Shown: in pieces, positions 16,422 through 26,700 of the stretch | How positions within the stretch are numbered: the first letter of the stretch is position 1 | Layout: each line of letters starts with the position of its first letter | Assembly (NCBI RefSeq): GCF_029589435.1 | Contig: NZ_JARRAG010000002.1 | Location: 682,001 to 746,000, forward strand | DNA: 64,000 nt | Direction: 5' to 3' | Origin: Paludisphaera mucosa | GTDB taxonomy: Bacteria > Planctomycetota > Planctomycetia > Isosphaerales > Isosphaeraceae | Program-made: the position numbers and the translations under genes | Notes under the pieces: generated by a model | Databases searched by the model: none | Seen by the model: only the letters and a program-made list of their open reading frames with translations | What the model was told of the DNA's origin: nothing

Positions 16422-18440
16422 ATGCGTCCGCCTCATCTCCTCCCCATATTGGCCCTCGTCGCGTCGTCGGCCGCGGCCGGCACACCCGACCCCTCGGCCG
16501 CCGGATACGCCGGCCGGCGGGGGGCGACGGTCTACGTCTCCAAGTTGGGCGACGGGTCCGACGGCAAGACCTGGGCGACGGCCTTCCGGACGATCCAGGC
16601 CGGGCTCGACGCCGTGCCCGACGACCAGGGGGGCCACCGCGTGGTCGTCCGGCCCGACGCCTACGTCGAGGCCAACCTGGCGCCCTCGAAGAAGGGGGCG
16701 GCCGGCGCGTACAACGCCCTGGTCTGCGACTTCGACGGCGGCCTCGGCTCGGGCGCGAAGGGGTGGGCGCTGATCGACTCGGGCGACCCGGCGGGCGGCT
16801 TCAAGAGCTGGGACTGGTGGAGCACGATCCGGGCGTCGGACAAGCACTGGCCCACGGGCAACAACCGCGAGACCTTCTCCAGCATCGTCTGGGACCGCTG
16901 GTCCCTGCGCCGGGTGTACGCGACCGGCGGCGACGCCGGCCTGTTCTGGGACCTGACGAGCAAGAGCGGCGAGGGCTTCACCGTCCTCGCCGAGGACTGC
17001 GTCGGAATCGGCCGCGCGTTCGGCGGCGGCGTCGTCTATCCCAAGGTCCGGCCCGACGAGCCCAGCCTTTTCCGGCGCTGCTACTTCCTGGCCCTCGACT
17101 GGGTCGGCGACACGGCCGCCGTGCTGATGGGGGGCTCGGAGGAGGCCATGCCCGCACAGCCCCACGCGGTCTTCGAGGACTGCACCCTGGTCCACCCCGA
17201 CAACGCCCTGGCCCTCTCCTACGCGGGCAAACGTACGCGCGTGAAGCTGTCGCGCTGCCGGCTGATCGCCCTGAACTTCACCCAGCCCGAGATGGGCGGG
17301 AAGTCGACCGGCGTGATTGGCACCGAGAATCACGCACCCGGCGGCTCGCTCCACGTCGACCTGGAGGACTGCCGGCTCGCCGGCTACAGCGTCTTCACCT
17401 CGGGGCCCGACGGCCAGGCGGCGACCTGCGCGACGACCGGCCGCAACACCGCCTACCTGCAATTCAAGCAGCCCACGCCCGAGGGCTTCGAGCGCGTCGG
17501 CGCCTGGCCCGCCGACCTCTTCGCCGCGATCGCGCCCCCGGCCGTCGCCGAACCCGCGCCGACGCATCCCGCCGGCCCCCGGCTGACGAAGCTGCCGTTC
17601 GCGATCGCGAAGGGCATGGAGAACACCCCCGTCGTCTTCAACGGCCGGCCGCTGCTGGCCCTCAACCACCGCGACGACACGAAGGCTCACACGGCCGACT
17701 ATTCCAAGTCCATGCACCTGTACATCAAGGACCTCGTCACGGGCGAGGAGGTCGCGCGGTTCGGCGAAGGCCACTCGTTCGCCAGCGCGGTCGTCGACGG
17801 CCCGGCGCTCCACGTCTTCGGCAGCCGGGGCGACCAGGACTGGTTCCACGAGATCGATCGCTTCACGTCGACCGACCTGAAGGCCTGGAAGCGCGAGCCG
17901 GCCCTCGCCCCCGAGGGCGGCGAGGCGCTCCTGAACGTCTCCGTCTGCCGCGACGACCAGGGCTGGCTGATGGCCTACGAGTCGAACAAGCCGGTCGGCT
18001 TCTGCTTCAAATTCGCCCGCTCGAAGGACCTCGCCCGCTGGGAGAAGGTCCCCGGCCTGACCTTCACCGGCGTCAATGACGAGTATAGCGCCTGCCCGGT
18101 GATCCGCCATGTCCCGCCGTACTACTACGCGATCTACCTCCACGCCGCGACCCCCGGCCACAAGGGCTGGACCTCCTTCGTCGCGCGGTCGAAGGACCTC
18201 GCCGACTGGGAACTGAGCCCGCTCAACCCGATCCTGGAGGCGGGCGAGGGCGAGGGGATCAACAACTCCGACGTCGACCTCTTCGAGTGGGAGGGCCGGA
18301 CGTACCTCTTCTACGCCACCGGCGACCAGTCCACCTGGAGCGCCGCGCGCGTCGCCCAGTTCGACGGGCCGATGAAGGAGTTCTTCGAAGGCTGCTTCCC
18401 GGCGGGGATGCCCGTCGTGAGGACGACCGCGCGGCGATGA
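16422..18440 (+). CDS. Secreted two-domain protein: right-handed beta-helix plus five-bladed propeller
   Basis: This 672-residue protein starts with a signal peptide (LLPILALVASSAAAGTP). Residues about 30-370 resemble a right-handed parallel beta-helix of the pectate-lyase fold, including the entry phrase DGKTWATAFRTIQAGLDAVP common to such domains. Residues about 385-672 resemble a GH43/GH32-type propeller, with repeated RSKDLARWEKVPG and RSKDLADWELSPL blade motifs, NDEYSACPVI and NSDVDLFEWEGRTYLFYATG. Together they suggest binding or cleaving an external polysaccharide. Catalytic residues cannot be assigned by eye. It starts 41 bp after the sensor kinase and may be co-transcribed with it. 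Confidence 0.78.
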   Translation: MRPPHLLPILALVASSAAAGTPDPSAAGYAGRRGATVYVSKLGDGSDGKTWATAFRTIQAGLDAVPDDQGGHRVVVRPDAYVEANLAPSKKGAAGAYNALVCDFDGGLGSGAKGWALIDSGDPAGGFKSWDWWSTIRASDKHWPTGNNRETFSSIVWDRWSLRRVYATGGDAGLFWDLTSKSGEGFTVLAEDCVGIGRAFGGGVVYPKVRPDEPSLFRRCYFLALDWVGDTAAVLMGGSEEAMPAQPHAVFEDCTLVHPDNALALSYAGKRTRVKLSRCRLIALNFTQPEMGGKSTGVIGTENHAPGGSLHVDLEDCRLAGYSVFTSGPDGQAATCATTGRNTAYLQFKQPTPEGFERVGAWPADLFAAIAPPAVAEPAPTHPAGPRLTKLPFAIAKGMENTPVVFNGRPLLALNHRDDTKAHTADYSKSMHLYIKDLVTGEEVARFGEGHSFASAVVDGPALHVFGSRGDQDWFHEIDRFTSTDLKAWKREPALAPEGGEALLNVSVCRDDQGWLMAYESNKPVGFCFKFARSKDLARWEKVPGLTFTGVNDEYSACPVIRHVPPYYYAIYLHAATPGHKGWTSFVARSKDLADWELSPLNPILEAGEGEGINNSDVDLFEWEGRTYLFYATGDQSTWSAARVAQFDGPMKEFFEGCFPAGMPVVRTTARR

Positions 18441-18926
18441 CGCGCGGCATCGAGCCGGCCGCGGGCGAGGCGCCGAATTACAAGGCTCACGACGTGCGAC
18501 CGCCCCGGCCCCGGATCTGCGCGCCCCTGCGCACCGCAAGAAGGGTCCGCCGTACGAACGGTTCGGCACGGAGCGCCTGGCTATGGCAATGGGAGCCCGA
18601 GGGCTCGGCCGGCCGCTCGTCTGTAGGACTGTACCTTAAAGTGGCAGGGCAGCGGCCTCCGACGCCTTCCCTCGCGGGGAAAGCCCCGTCGTCGACGGCG
18701 TGGACGACCTGCGAGAACCGCCTCGGAGTCGAGGAATTCAGACCGGTCGGCCCACGGCGTTCAAAAATCATGCTGATTTCAAGCATATTTCCGGAGAATC
18801 CACCGCCCCGGCGCGCCGCATGCCTGACGTGATCCACGCTCAATTTCGTGCGGCACGTCCTCATTCCAGGCGTGCGGGGTCGCGGCATCGGATCTCGTCA
18901 TCTTCCATCACAGGGACGGCACTTCC
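18441..18926. other. 486-bp intergenic region, nothing recognised
   Basis: I see no gene-like frame, no tRNA and no terminator hairpin strong enough to report. Base composition falls toward the 3' half (18760-18920), where the promoter of the downstream PEP-CTERM gene probably lies, but no clear -35/-10 pair is visible. Confidence 0.5.
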
Positions 18927-19625
18927 ATGGGGCGATCCTTCCATCAGGCGCGCGGCCTCGCCGCCGGGCTCTTGCTCGCGGTCGCGGCGATCGGCTGGGG
19001 CGGGCTTCAGACGGCTCGGGCCGAGTTGATCATCCGCGACGTGAACGTGACCCTGAACGCGGCGGCGATCGAGTCGTACGACCTGGACGTCGACGGCGAC
19101 GGCACGACCGACTTCACCTTCACGGCGGCCTTCGCGCCCGACCCGGCGCTGACCGTGGGGTTCGACACGGTCGACGTCCCCCGGAGCAACTCTTTTAACA
19201 ACGCGGTCGTGGTCGACCAGACGACGGGCGACGGCTTCCCCACCGCCAGCCTCCTGGCACTGGGCGACGTGATCTCGTCGTCGAGCCTCTTCTCGTTCCC
19301 GTTCGATCAGAGCAACCTGTTCTTCACGATCACGATCGAGCCCGCGACCGGAAACTTCGAGGGGCGGACGGGATTCATCGGCCTGCGGTTCGACCGCGGG
19401 AACGACGTCCTCTACGGCTTCGCCCAGATCACGGTCAAGCCCCTCGACGACCCGGTCGACCCGCTGGGCCTGACGATCGGCTTCGTCGGCTACAACGACG
19501 CGGCCGGCGAGGCGGCCCAGATCGTCCCCGAGCCGTCCTCCGTCGTCCTCTCCGTCCTGGGCGGCCTCTCGCTCCTGGGCTTCGCCCGCCTCCGACGGCC
19601 GGATCGGTCGACGGTCGTCGCCTGA
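18927..19625 (+). CDS. PEP-CTERM sorting-domain secreted protein
   Basis: This 232-residue exported protein has an N-terminal signal peptide (GLAAGLLLAVAAIGWGGL, cleavage near TARA). A beta-rich middle starts with a dockerin-like YDLDVDGDGTTDFTFTA. The classic C-terminal PEP-CTERM tail has PEP in IVPEPSSVVLS, a hydrophobic helix (LGGLSLLGFA) and the basic end RLRRPDR. In known systems the tail is removed by an exosortase that delivers the protein to the surface or to exopolysaccharide. No exosortase gene is in this window. The middle part is not recognised. It appears monocistronic. Confidence 0.88.
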   Translation: MGRSFHQARGLAAGLLLAVAAIGWGGLQTARAELIIRDVNVTLNAAAIESYDLDVDGDGTTDFTFTAAFAPDPALTVGFDTVDVPRSNSFNNAVVVDQTTGDGFPTASLLALGDVISSSSLFSFPFDQSNLFFTITIEPATGNFEGRTGFIGLRFDRGNDVLYGFAQITVKPLDDPVDPLGLTIGFVGYNDAAGEAAQIVPEPSSVVLSVLGGLSLLGFARLRRPDRSTVVA

Positions 19626-19775
19626 GCCCGAAACGACGCGGCCTCGCCCCGACCGACGCCGATCGGACCTTCGACCGCATCCCGCGGGACGGTCCCTTCG
19701 AGGCGGCCCCTGAGCGGAGTCCCGTCGCGCGGAAGGGTTCGCGATCGGCGTCGATGGGCGGGCGGCCTGGGCCTT

Positions 19776-20978
19776 TCACCATGTACTCGGGACGGCGGGG
19801 ACGGGGGCCGGGCGGCCGAAGAGATATCCCTGGAAGAGGTCGACGCCCATATCGCCTAACATGGCCTTTTCTTCGACCGTCTCGACGCCCTCGGCCAGCA
19901 CGAGTTTCCCGTGGTCTCGCCCCAGCCGGGCCAAGGCGGCGCAGATGCCCCGATGAATCGGCGATTTGACCGCCCCGGCGATCAACTGGCGGTCGATCTT
20001 GATGAGGTCGGGGTCGAGATCGGCCAGCATCGCCAGCCCGGAGTAGCCGCTGCCCAGGTCGTCGAGGGCCGAGCGGAACCCCAACCGCCGATAGAGGTCC
20101 AGGATGGACCGGAGATGGTTCAGGTCCGCGACCTTCTCGGTCTCCACCACCTCGAAAATGATCCGTTCGGGGACGATGCCGCCCATCTTGGCGACGGCGA
20201 CCGTGGTCGCCAGGCAGGAGACCGGATCGTAGATCGCGGTGGGCAGAAAGTTGATGAGCAGATTGACGTCGCTGCCGGCGAGGTGCACGGCCGCGTTGCG
20301 CAGGTGGGTCTCCCGACACATGCGGTCCAGCAGGAACGTGAGGTTCTCCTGCCGGCTCCAGGCGATCATCTGGCCGGCGGGGACCAGCTCCCCCTGGGGC
20401 GTGCGTCCCCGCATCAGGCACTCGTAGCCCCAGACGGTGCCGTCGGCGGCGGCGACGACCGGCTGGAACCACGTCTCCAGCCGTCCCGCATGGAAGATCT
20501 CCAGCAGGGGCGAGCTGTCCGCGGGGGCCAGGGCCAGGAGCGGACCGGCGTGGAGCAGGAGGTTCAACTGGTCCTCGAGCGGCCGGTTGCGGCCGACCCA
20601 CGCCGCCCGCAAGGCCCCGAGTCGGCGCTCGTCCAGGACGCTCCGCAGAAATCCCACGAGTTCGCCCGCGCCGGAGAGCCGACGCCCCGCGCCGAGCTCG
20701 ACCCGCACGGCCCCCAGCCGGGGGAATACCCGCCAGTCGACGTCACGGAACGTCGACAGCTCGGGATACTCGGCGGCCAGGTCGGCCGCCAGGAGGGCCA
20801 GGGTCCGACGGTCTGAACGGCAGTCGCACCGCGCCTCCCGCGAAGGCGTCCGCTCGACCTTCGCCGTCGGCGTCAGAGGGCCGTCAACTTCCATGGGATG
20901 TTCCAGTTCGGCTCGGGATGGTCGGATCCGGGGGCTCGGAAGGCCCACCCGCCTACGGACGCCGATGGAACTCTCCAT
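19776..20978 (-). CDS. EAL-domain cyclic-di-GMP phosphodiesterase
   Basis: This 400-residue cytosolic protein has an EAL domain in its C-terminal 250 residues. The catalytic set appears complete: YECLMRG (a variant of the EAL motif that keeps its Glu), LLINFLPTAIYDP (Asn), IIFEVVETEK (Glu), ALDDLGSGYSGLAML (Asp-Asp), DLIKIDRQ (Lys), LAEGVETVEE (Glu) and FQGYLFGRP (Gln). It therefore probably hydrolyses cyclic di-GMP. The N-terminal 140 residues have no recognised sensor domain. Cyclic di-GMP control of attachment or polysaccharide export is plausible, but no target is linked. The start is uncertain; a second Met 29 codons in is possible. Confidence 0.88.
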   Translation of the reverse strand: MESSIGVRRRVGLPSPRIRPSRAELEHPMEVDGPLTPTAKVERTPSREARCDCRSDRRTLALLAADLAAEYPELSTFRDVDWRVFPRLGAVRVELGAGRRLSGAGELVGFLRSVLDERRLGALRAAWVGRNRPLEDQLNLLLHAGPLLALAPADSSPLLEIFHAGRLETWFQPVVAAADGTVWGYECLMRGRTPQGELVPAGQMIAWSRQENLTFLLDRMCRETHLRNAAVHLAGSDVNLLINFLPTAIYDPVSCLATTVAVAKMGGIVPERIIFEVVETEKVADLNHLRSILDLYRRLGFRSALDDLGSGYSGLAMLADLDPDLIKIDRQLIAGAVKSPIHRGICAALARLGRDHGKLVLAEGVETVEEKAMLGDMGVDLFQGYLFGRPAPVPAVPSTW

Positions 20979-21063
20979 GATCAGCCTAGGTCGCGGATAG
21001 CCCGCGGGGGGGGACGGCCCGGCCCGATCGCCGCCCGGATTTCCGGAAGCGCTGGTCGCGACC

Positions 21064-22536
21064 TCATGCGGCCGCGCCCTCGGGCTCGTCCTCGGCGGAG
21101 AGGGGGCGGGCGACGTCTTCGAGGGAGGTCCGCTCGGCTTTGACTCCGAACGCCAGGACGACGGCGACGGTGGCGAGCAACAGGGCCGCGGCGAAGAGGT
21201 CGCCGTAGAACAGGTTCCGGCGCGAGCCGGTCTCGATCAGCGAGCCGAAGAGCCAGGGGGCGAGGGTGCCGCCGATCAGGGTCCCGGCGGCGAAGAAGAG
21301 GGCGATCACCATGCCCCGCAGCTCGACGGGGAAGATCTCGCTCACCGTCAGGTACGCCGAACTGGCGGCGGACGACGCGAAGAAGAAGACCAGCGCCCAC
21401 AGCAGCGTCTGGGTGACGGGCGTCAGCGCGTCGGCCGCGAACAACCAGCCCGTCAGGGCCAGCAGGAGCGCCGAGACGGTGTACGTCGCCGCGATCATCG
21501 GCTTGCGGCCGACCGTGTCGAAGAACCGGCCGAGCGTCACCGGACCCAGGAAGTTGCTGAGGGCGAACGGCACGAGATACAGCCCCGTGCGGTCGGGATG
21601 GACGCCGAAGAAGTTCGTCAGCACGAGCGGGAACGTGAAGAAGACGCCGTTGTAGAGGAAGGCCTGCGAAATCACGAGCGCCAGGCCCAGCACCGATCGC
21701 CCGGGGTATCGCTTGAACATCACGCCGGCCAGCTCGCCGAACCCGATCGGGCCCCGGGGGCGGATCGTCATCGACTGTTCGACCTCGGGCAGCTCGCCGA
21801 CGGCCGGGTCGGCCTCGATCTGCCGCTCCAGGTCGGCGACCACGCGCTCGGCCTCGTCGGGCTGGCCGTGCGTCAGAAGCCAGCGCGGGCTCTCGGGGAC
21901 GTGGCGGCGGAGGAAGATCACGATCAGCCCCAGGGCCGCGCCCAGGCCGAACCCGAGCCGCCAGCCCAGGTCGACGCCGATCAGCCGGCGGTCGAGCAGG
22001 ACGACGCTGGCCAGCGAGCCCGCCGCGGCCCCGAGCCAGAACGTGCCGTTGACCGCCAGGTCGGTCCAGCCCCGCACCCGCGCCGGGATTAGCTCGTCGA
22101 TGGCCGAGTTGATCGCCGAATACTCGCCGCCGATCGCCGCGCCGGTCAGGAACCGGAAGCACGCGAAGCTCCAGAAGTCCCACGAGAAGGCGGTGGCGAA
22201 CGCGGCGACCAGGTACAGGCCCAGCGTCACGCTGAACAGCTTCTTCCGCCCCATCCGATCGGTCAGGTAGCCGAAGACCAGGGCCCCGATCACGGCCCCC
22301 GACAGATACGCCGTGCCCAGCAGGCCGATCTGCGCGGGCGTGAAGTGGAGCGTCCCCGGATCCTGGAGCACCGCGCCGACGGCCCCGATCAGCGTGACCT
22401 CCAGGCCGTCGATGATCCAGGTCACGCCCAGCGCCGCGATCACCAGCCAGTGCCAGCGGCTCCACGGCAATCGGTCCATCCGCGCGGGAACCTTGGTCTG
22501 GAACGTCTCCGGAGTGCGTCGATCGGCGGTCGCCAT
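21064..22536 (-). CDS. MFS transporter (sugar/aromatic acid:proton symporter-like)
   Basis: This 490-residue inner-membrane transporter has twelve predicted helices. It carries the MFS signature between helices 2 and 3 (GYLTDRMGRKKLFSV) and its repeat in the second half (GRFFDTVGRKPMIAATY). The loop motifs RFLTGAAIGGEYSAINSAI and VPESPRWLLTHGQPDEA place it in the metabolite-proton symporter/sugar porter part of the superfamily. The frame stays open far upstream, but the start MATADRRTPETFQTK has GAGGA eight bases before it and gives a normal length. The substrate is unknown; a neighbouring GH43 gene (divergent) makes a sugar possible. Confidence 0.88.
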   Translation of the reverse strand: MATADRRTPETFQTKVPARMDRLPWSRWHWLVIAALGVTWIIDGLEVTLIGAVGAVLQDPGTLHFTPAQIGLLGTAYLSGAVIGALVFGYLTDRMGRKKLFSVTLGLYLVAAFATAFSWDFWSFACFRFLTGAAIGGEYSAINSAIDELIPARVRGWTDLAVNGTFWLGAAAGSLASVVLLDRRLIGVDLGWRLGFGLGAALGLIVIFLRRHVPESPRWLLTHGQPDEAERVVADLERQIEADPAVGELPEVEQSMTIRPRGPIGFGELAGVMFKRYPGRSVLGLALVISQAFLYNGVFFTFPLVLTNFFGVHPDRTGLYLVPFALSNFLGPVTLGRFFDTVGRKPMIAATYTVSALLLALTGWLFAADALTPVTQTLLWALVFFFASSAASSAYLTVSEIFPVELRGMVIALFFAAGTLIGGTLAPWLFGSLIETGSRRNLFYGDLFAAALLLATVAVVLAFGVKAERTSLEDVARPLSAEDEPEGAAA

Positions 22537-22704
22537 GGGGCGAGTCCTCGGCCTGTGGGGAAGGGAGCGGGGGCCGTCGTTTCGCTTCGACGTCGATGCA
22601 GGCGGCGTGCCGCGACTCCCCGGGCGTGCGACGTCCCGGGTAGAATGGCGCGTCCCGTGCCCGCGATCGATCGAACGCCCGTCCCGCAGCGAGGCTCCCC
22701 CGTC

Positions 22705-23673
22705 GTGCGACGAATCTTCCTGCTCGCGATCCTCACGATCGGCTGGGGCGGCCTCGATTCGTGTCTCGGCCAGACGCCGCGGCTGGGGGTCGTCGCATCG
22801 CCCAGGATCCACGACCCGTCGACGATCGTCGGCTGCAAGGGGCGATTCTGGATGTTCGCCACCGGGCCGGGCGTGCGCTCGTTCCGGTCGGACGACCTGA
22901 AGGCCTGGACGCCCGGGCCCCGGGTCTTCGAGCACGCGCCGGACTGGGCGGGCGATGTCGCGGCCGAGCCCAGTCGGCAGCTCTGGGCGCCGGACGTGGT
23001 CGAGCGCGACGGGCGCTACCTGCTGTACTACTCGGTCTCGGCGTTCGGCCGGAACACCTCGGCGATCGGCCTGGCGACCAGCGCGACGCTCGACCCGCAC
23101 GACCCGGCCTTCCGCTGGGAGGACCGGGGGATCGTCGTCCAGAGCCGACGCGAGGACCGCTTCAACGCCATCGACCCGGCCGTCGTCGCCGGCGACCGCG
23201 GCACGCTCTGGCTCGCGTTCGGCTCGTTCTGGGACGGGATCAAGCTGATCGAGCTGGACCCGAAGACCGGCCTGCGGATCGCGCCCGACTCGCCGATCCA
23301 CGCGCTGGCGCGGAAGGAGCAGATCGAGGCCCCGGCGATCGTGAGGCGCGGCGGATGGTATCACCTGTTCGTCAACTGGGGCTTCTGCTGCCGGGGCGTG
23401 CGGAGCACGTATTCGATCCGCGTCGGCCGCAGCCGCGACGTGACCGGCCCCTACCTCGACCGCGACGGCGTCGACCTGGCCGCGGGCGGCGGGACGGCCC
23501 TGCTCGCGACCGACGGCCCGTTCATCGGCCCCGGCCACGCCGGAGTCCTCGAACGCGAGGGCCGGTCGTACCTCAGCCATCACTACTACGACGGCGACTC
23601 CGCCGGCCTCCCCCGCCTGGCCGTCCGGCCGCTGGCCTGGGACGCCGAGGGCTGGCCGAGCCTGGAGGACTGA
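22705..23673 (+). CDS. GH43 family arabinanase, secreted
   Basis: This 322-residue exported glycosidase has a short signal peptide (RRIFLLAILTIGWGGLDSCLG). The five-bladed propeller shows the GH43 pattern of endo-1,5-alpha-L-arabinanases: SPRIHDPSTIVG with the catalytic base Asp, DRFNAIDPAVVAG with the pKa-modulating Asp, and QIEAPAIVRRGGWYHLF with the catalytic Glu. LAFGSFWDGIKLIELDP and GFCCRGVRSTYSIRVGRS are also typical. It would cut the arabinan backbone released for uptake. GTG at 22705 was chosen because the earlier in-frame ATG at 22645 falls inside the TAGAAT box that probably forms the promoter. It is divergent from the MFS gene. Confidence 0.88.
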   Translation: MRRIFLLAILTIGWGGLDSCLGQTPRLGVVASPRIHDPSTIVGCKGRFWMFATGPGVRSFRSDDLKAWTPGPRVFEHAPDWAGDVAAEPSRQLWAPDVVERDGRYLLYYSVSAFGRNTSAIGLATSATLDPHDPAFRWEDRGIVVQSRREDRFNAIDPAVVAGDRGTLWLAFGSFWDGIKLIELDPKTGLRIAPDSPIHALARKEQIEAPAIVRRGGWYHLFVNWGFCCRGVRSTYSIRVGRSRDVTGPYLDRDGVDLAAGGGTALLATDGPFIGPGHAGVLEREGRSYLSHHYYDGDSAGLPRLAVRPLAWDAEGWPSLED

Positions 23674-23744
23674 CCCGGGACCGGAAAGGACGCCCAGCTG
23701 CGACTTGCGAATCTGGGAAGGATAGGAAAAGATAGAGGCCTCAA

Positions 23745-26700
23745 ATGAGGTCGTCGAGACGAAGGCGCGAGGGTGGCATGACCATGACGACGGCTTACGG
23801 CGGTCGGGATCGGCGGGGGCGGACGCAGGCGAGGGCGAGGCGGCCGGGGCTGGAGCGGCTGGAGGGCCGGGCGCTCTTGAACGCCTCGATCGACATCGCG
23901 GCCGACGGGTCGCTCGTCTATCGGTCGGACCCGGCGGCCGTCCAGTCGCTGCTGGTGTCGACGGCGGCGGGCGTCTACACGTTCGCGGTGGCCCCGGGAG
24001 ACCCCCCGATCGACGTGACGAACAACGCGGCGGGGCTGACGGTGACCGGCTCGGGCGGCGGGACGGTGACCGTGGCGGGGCCCGCGAGCCTGCGGATCGA
24101 GGCGGCCTTCGGCGGCCAGACGGTCCGGGTGCGGAGTACGGCCGTGGCGACGGCGATCGTCCTGCAGGGCGACCAGGAGCGGGTGATCCTGGGCGACGAC
24201 CAGCAGGCCGGCTCGGGCGGGATCCAGGCGCTCGCCGGGCCGATCACGGTCTCGGCGGCGACGGGGTCGGAGCTGAACAGCCTGCTCGTGGACGACGGCC
24301 CGGCCGCGTACGACGCCGGCAGCGCCCCCTCGTACGTCGTCTCGGCGACCGCGATCACGTCGAACGACCCGACCGTCCGGGCCCGGTTCGCCGGGATCGC
24401 GTATTCGGGCGTCTCGACGCTGACGGTCCGGGGCACGTCGAACGCGCAGGCCGCGAGCCCGCTCTACCTGGTGCTGGGCACGGCCGCCGGCGCGGCGACG
24501 ACGATCGACGGCTCGGCGGGCCCGGCGCATCGGGACTTCTCGATCCAGGGGACGTCGGCCGACCCGACCAGCAGCCTGTCGCTCCTGGGCGCCGGCTCGG
24601 CGAACGTCTGGGTCGCCTCGATCGACTCGCCGACGACGTACTCGGGCGACGGCAGCCGGGCGGCGATCTTCCTGGAGGCCGTGCGGAGCGGGAACTTCGG
24701 GATCGACTCCAACTTCGTCGTCCAGGACGCCGGCGGGGCCGTCGACCTCTCGATCGCCAACTACTGGAACCTCGGCGGCCGCCGCGGGACGCCCGACTGG
24801 TTCCTCGGCTTCGACCCGGGGAGCGCGTCCCCCTTCGCCGCGCTCCGCGACGCGACGAACGCCGCGGTCGGCGGCGTCTTCTTCCAGCCCGACCAGGTCC
24901 ACAGCCTGGGGCTCGACGCGCGGGGCAACCAGGGCGCGTCGCTGATGGTCGACTTCCGCAGCGGCGACCCCCTGCCCCACGGCCCGGCCGCGGGCGCGGC
25001 CGACGACCCGCGGGCGGGCCTGACCTACATAGGCGCGGCCGGCGTCCACCCGGGCTCGCCCTACGCGCTGAGCCTCGTCGGGGCGCCGACGACCGGGGCG
25101 TTCGCGGCCGAGTCGGTGCAGGCCTTCCCCCTGTATCGCGGCCTGGTCGAGCTGACCGAGGCCGGCGGCGGGATCCGGAACATCGCCTATCAGCTCGACG
25201 CCGCCGCGCCGCTGCTCGACGACGCGGCCACGGTCGCCGCCTACCGCTGGTATTACGACATCATGAACGGCGCGGTCGACGGCCTCCGGACGCTCCCCGA
25301 CGGCTCGACCGTCTCGGCCGTCCTGGACTCGAACCTGTCCGTCACGGCGGGCGGGACGTCGATCGCCGGCGGCCTCTCGCTGTCGCTCGTCGAGCAGAAC
25401 GCCTCGGCCTTCATGGCGAGGTTCCTGATCTCGGCCAAGACGAACGCGCGGCTGCTGCGGGGCTGGTCGCTGGGGGCCGTGACGACGGTCGTGAACTACC
25501 AATACGCCGACGCGGTCGCGGAGCGGGTCGCGGGCCTGGCGAGCCTGTCCGTCGAGGACGCCTCGCCGCCCGACACGCCCACGGCCGACGTCGTCCGGCT
25601 GCAGTCGGCGCCGCCGGGCGCGGCGGCGTACGTCCTGCAGAACGGGGGCGAAGACTCGGCGGCGGTCTCGCTCAAGGGGACGGCCGGCGCGACCCTCGTG
25701 GGGCTCGACGGCGGCGGCGGCCAGGACACGCTCTACATCGACGCCCAGGGCCTGCCGCTCTCCACGTCGAACTTCCAGGACCTGGGCGGCGGCGCCTTCC
25801 TGATCGCCGGCACGAACGTCGCCGCCGCGCCGGTCTCGGCGCGGGGCTACGAGGCCGTGCAGGTCTACAACTCGTCGACGCCGACGTTCTCCATCCAGCC
25901 GGTCGCGGTCCAGGCGCAGGCCCGCGTGCCGCTGACGGGCGTGACGGCCGGCGTGCTGACGGCGACGATCGCCGGCTTCTCGCCCACGGGCCTCACGGTC
26001 GTCATCGGCTGGGGCGACGGCACCGGATCGGCCGGGACGATCGTGGCCGTGCCCGGCGCCCCGACGGCCTTCCGCGTGGTGGGCACGCACACCTATGCGC
26101 AGTCGGGCGTGTATTCGCCCCGGCTCTTCGTGTCGGGGACGGGCACGGCGACGTCGGCCGTCGCGGGCGTGCCCATCACGTTCCAGATCGCCGGCTCGAC
26201 GGGGACCACCGCGGCCGCGCCGGCGTTGTCGGGCCGGCTGGCGGCGGCGAGCGACTCGGGCGTCTCCGACTCCGACGGGATCACCAACGTCACCCTGCCG
26301 ACCTTCCAGGGGACGAACGCGATCGCCGGCGCGTTCATCGAGATCTTCGCGACGACACCCGGCCTAGGCGGCACGACGACCCGCCTCGGCACGGCCTTCG
26401 CCGACGCCGCGGGCGCGTGGACCGTCGCCTCGACCGTCCCCCTGGCCGACGGCTCCTACACGATCCAGGCGGTCTCGACGAGCACGTCGACCTTCGCCAA
26501 CGGCCTGGCGACGATCACCTCGCCGCTGGTCGTCGACACCCTCGGCCCGCGGGTCTGGAACGTGACCGCCGACGTCCTCCGCGGCGAGGTGGGCGTCGCG
26601 ATCCGGGACTACGGCGGGATCGCCGACGGCGGCTCGGGCCTGGACCTGGCGCGCGTCCGCGACGCGGCCTCCTACGCCTACGCGACCGCCGGCGGCGTGG

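Noticed and set aside
12739-16485. Very long minus-strand open frame opposite the sensor kinase gene
   Set aside because: The translation is low-complexity Gly/Arg/Asp/Leu/Val text without domains, typical of the antisense of a GC-rich gene, while the plus strand shows an unmistakable kinase.
16404-18569. 721-codon minus-strand open frame opposite the beta-helix/propeller gene
   Set aside because: Arg/Gly/Val-rich antisense text; the plus strand has a signal peptide and recognisable folds.
18487-18888. 133-codon minus-strand frame in the intergenic region before the PEP-CTERM gene
   Set aside because: No ribosome site, no domain and biased composition; not supported as a gene.
22645-22647. 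ATG as start of the GH43 gene
   Set aside because: It falls inside the TAGAAT box that probably forms the promoter; the GTG at 22705 begins a normal signal peptide.
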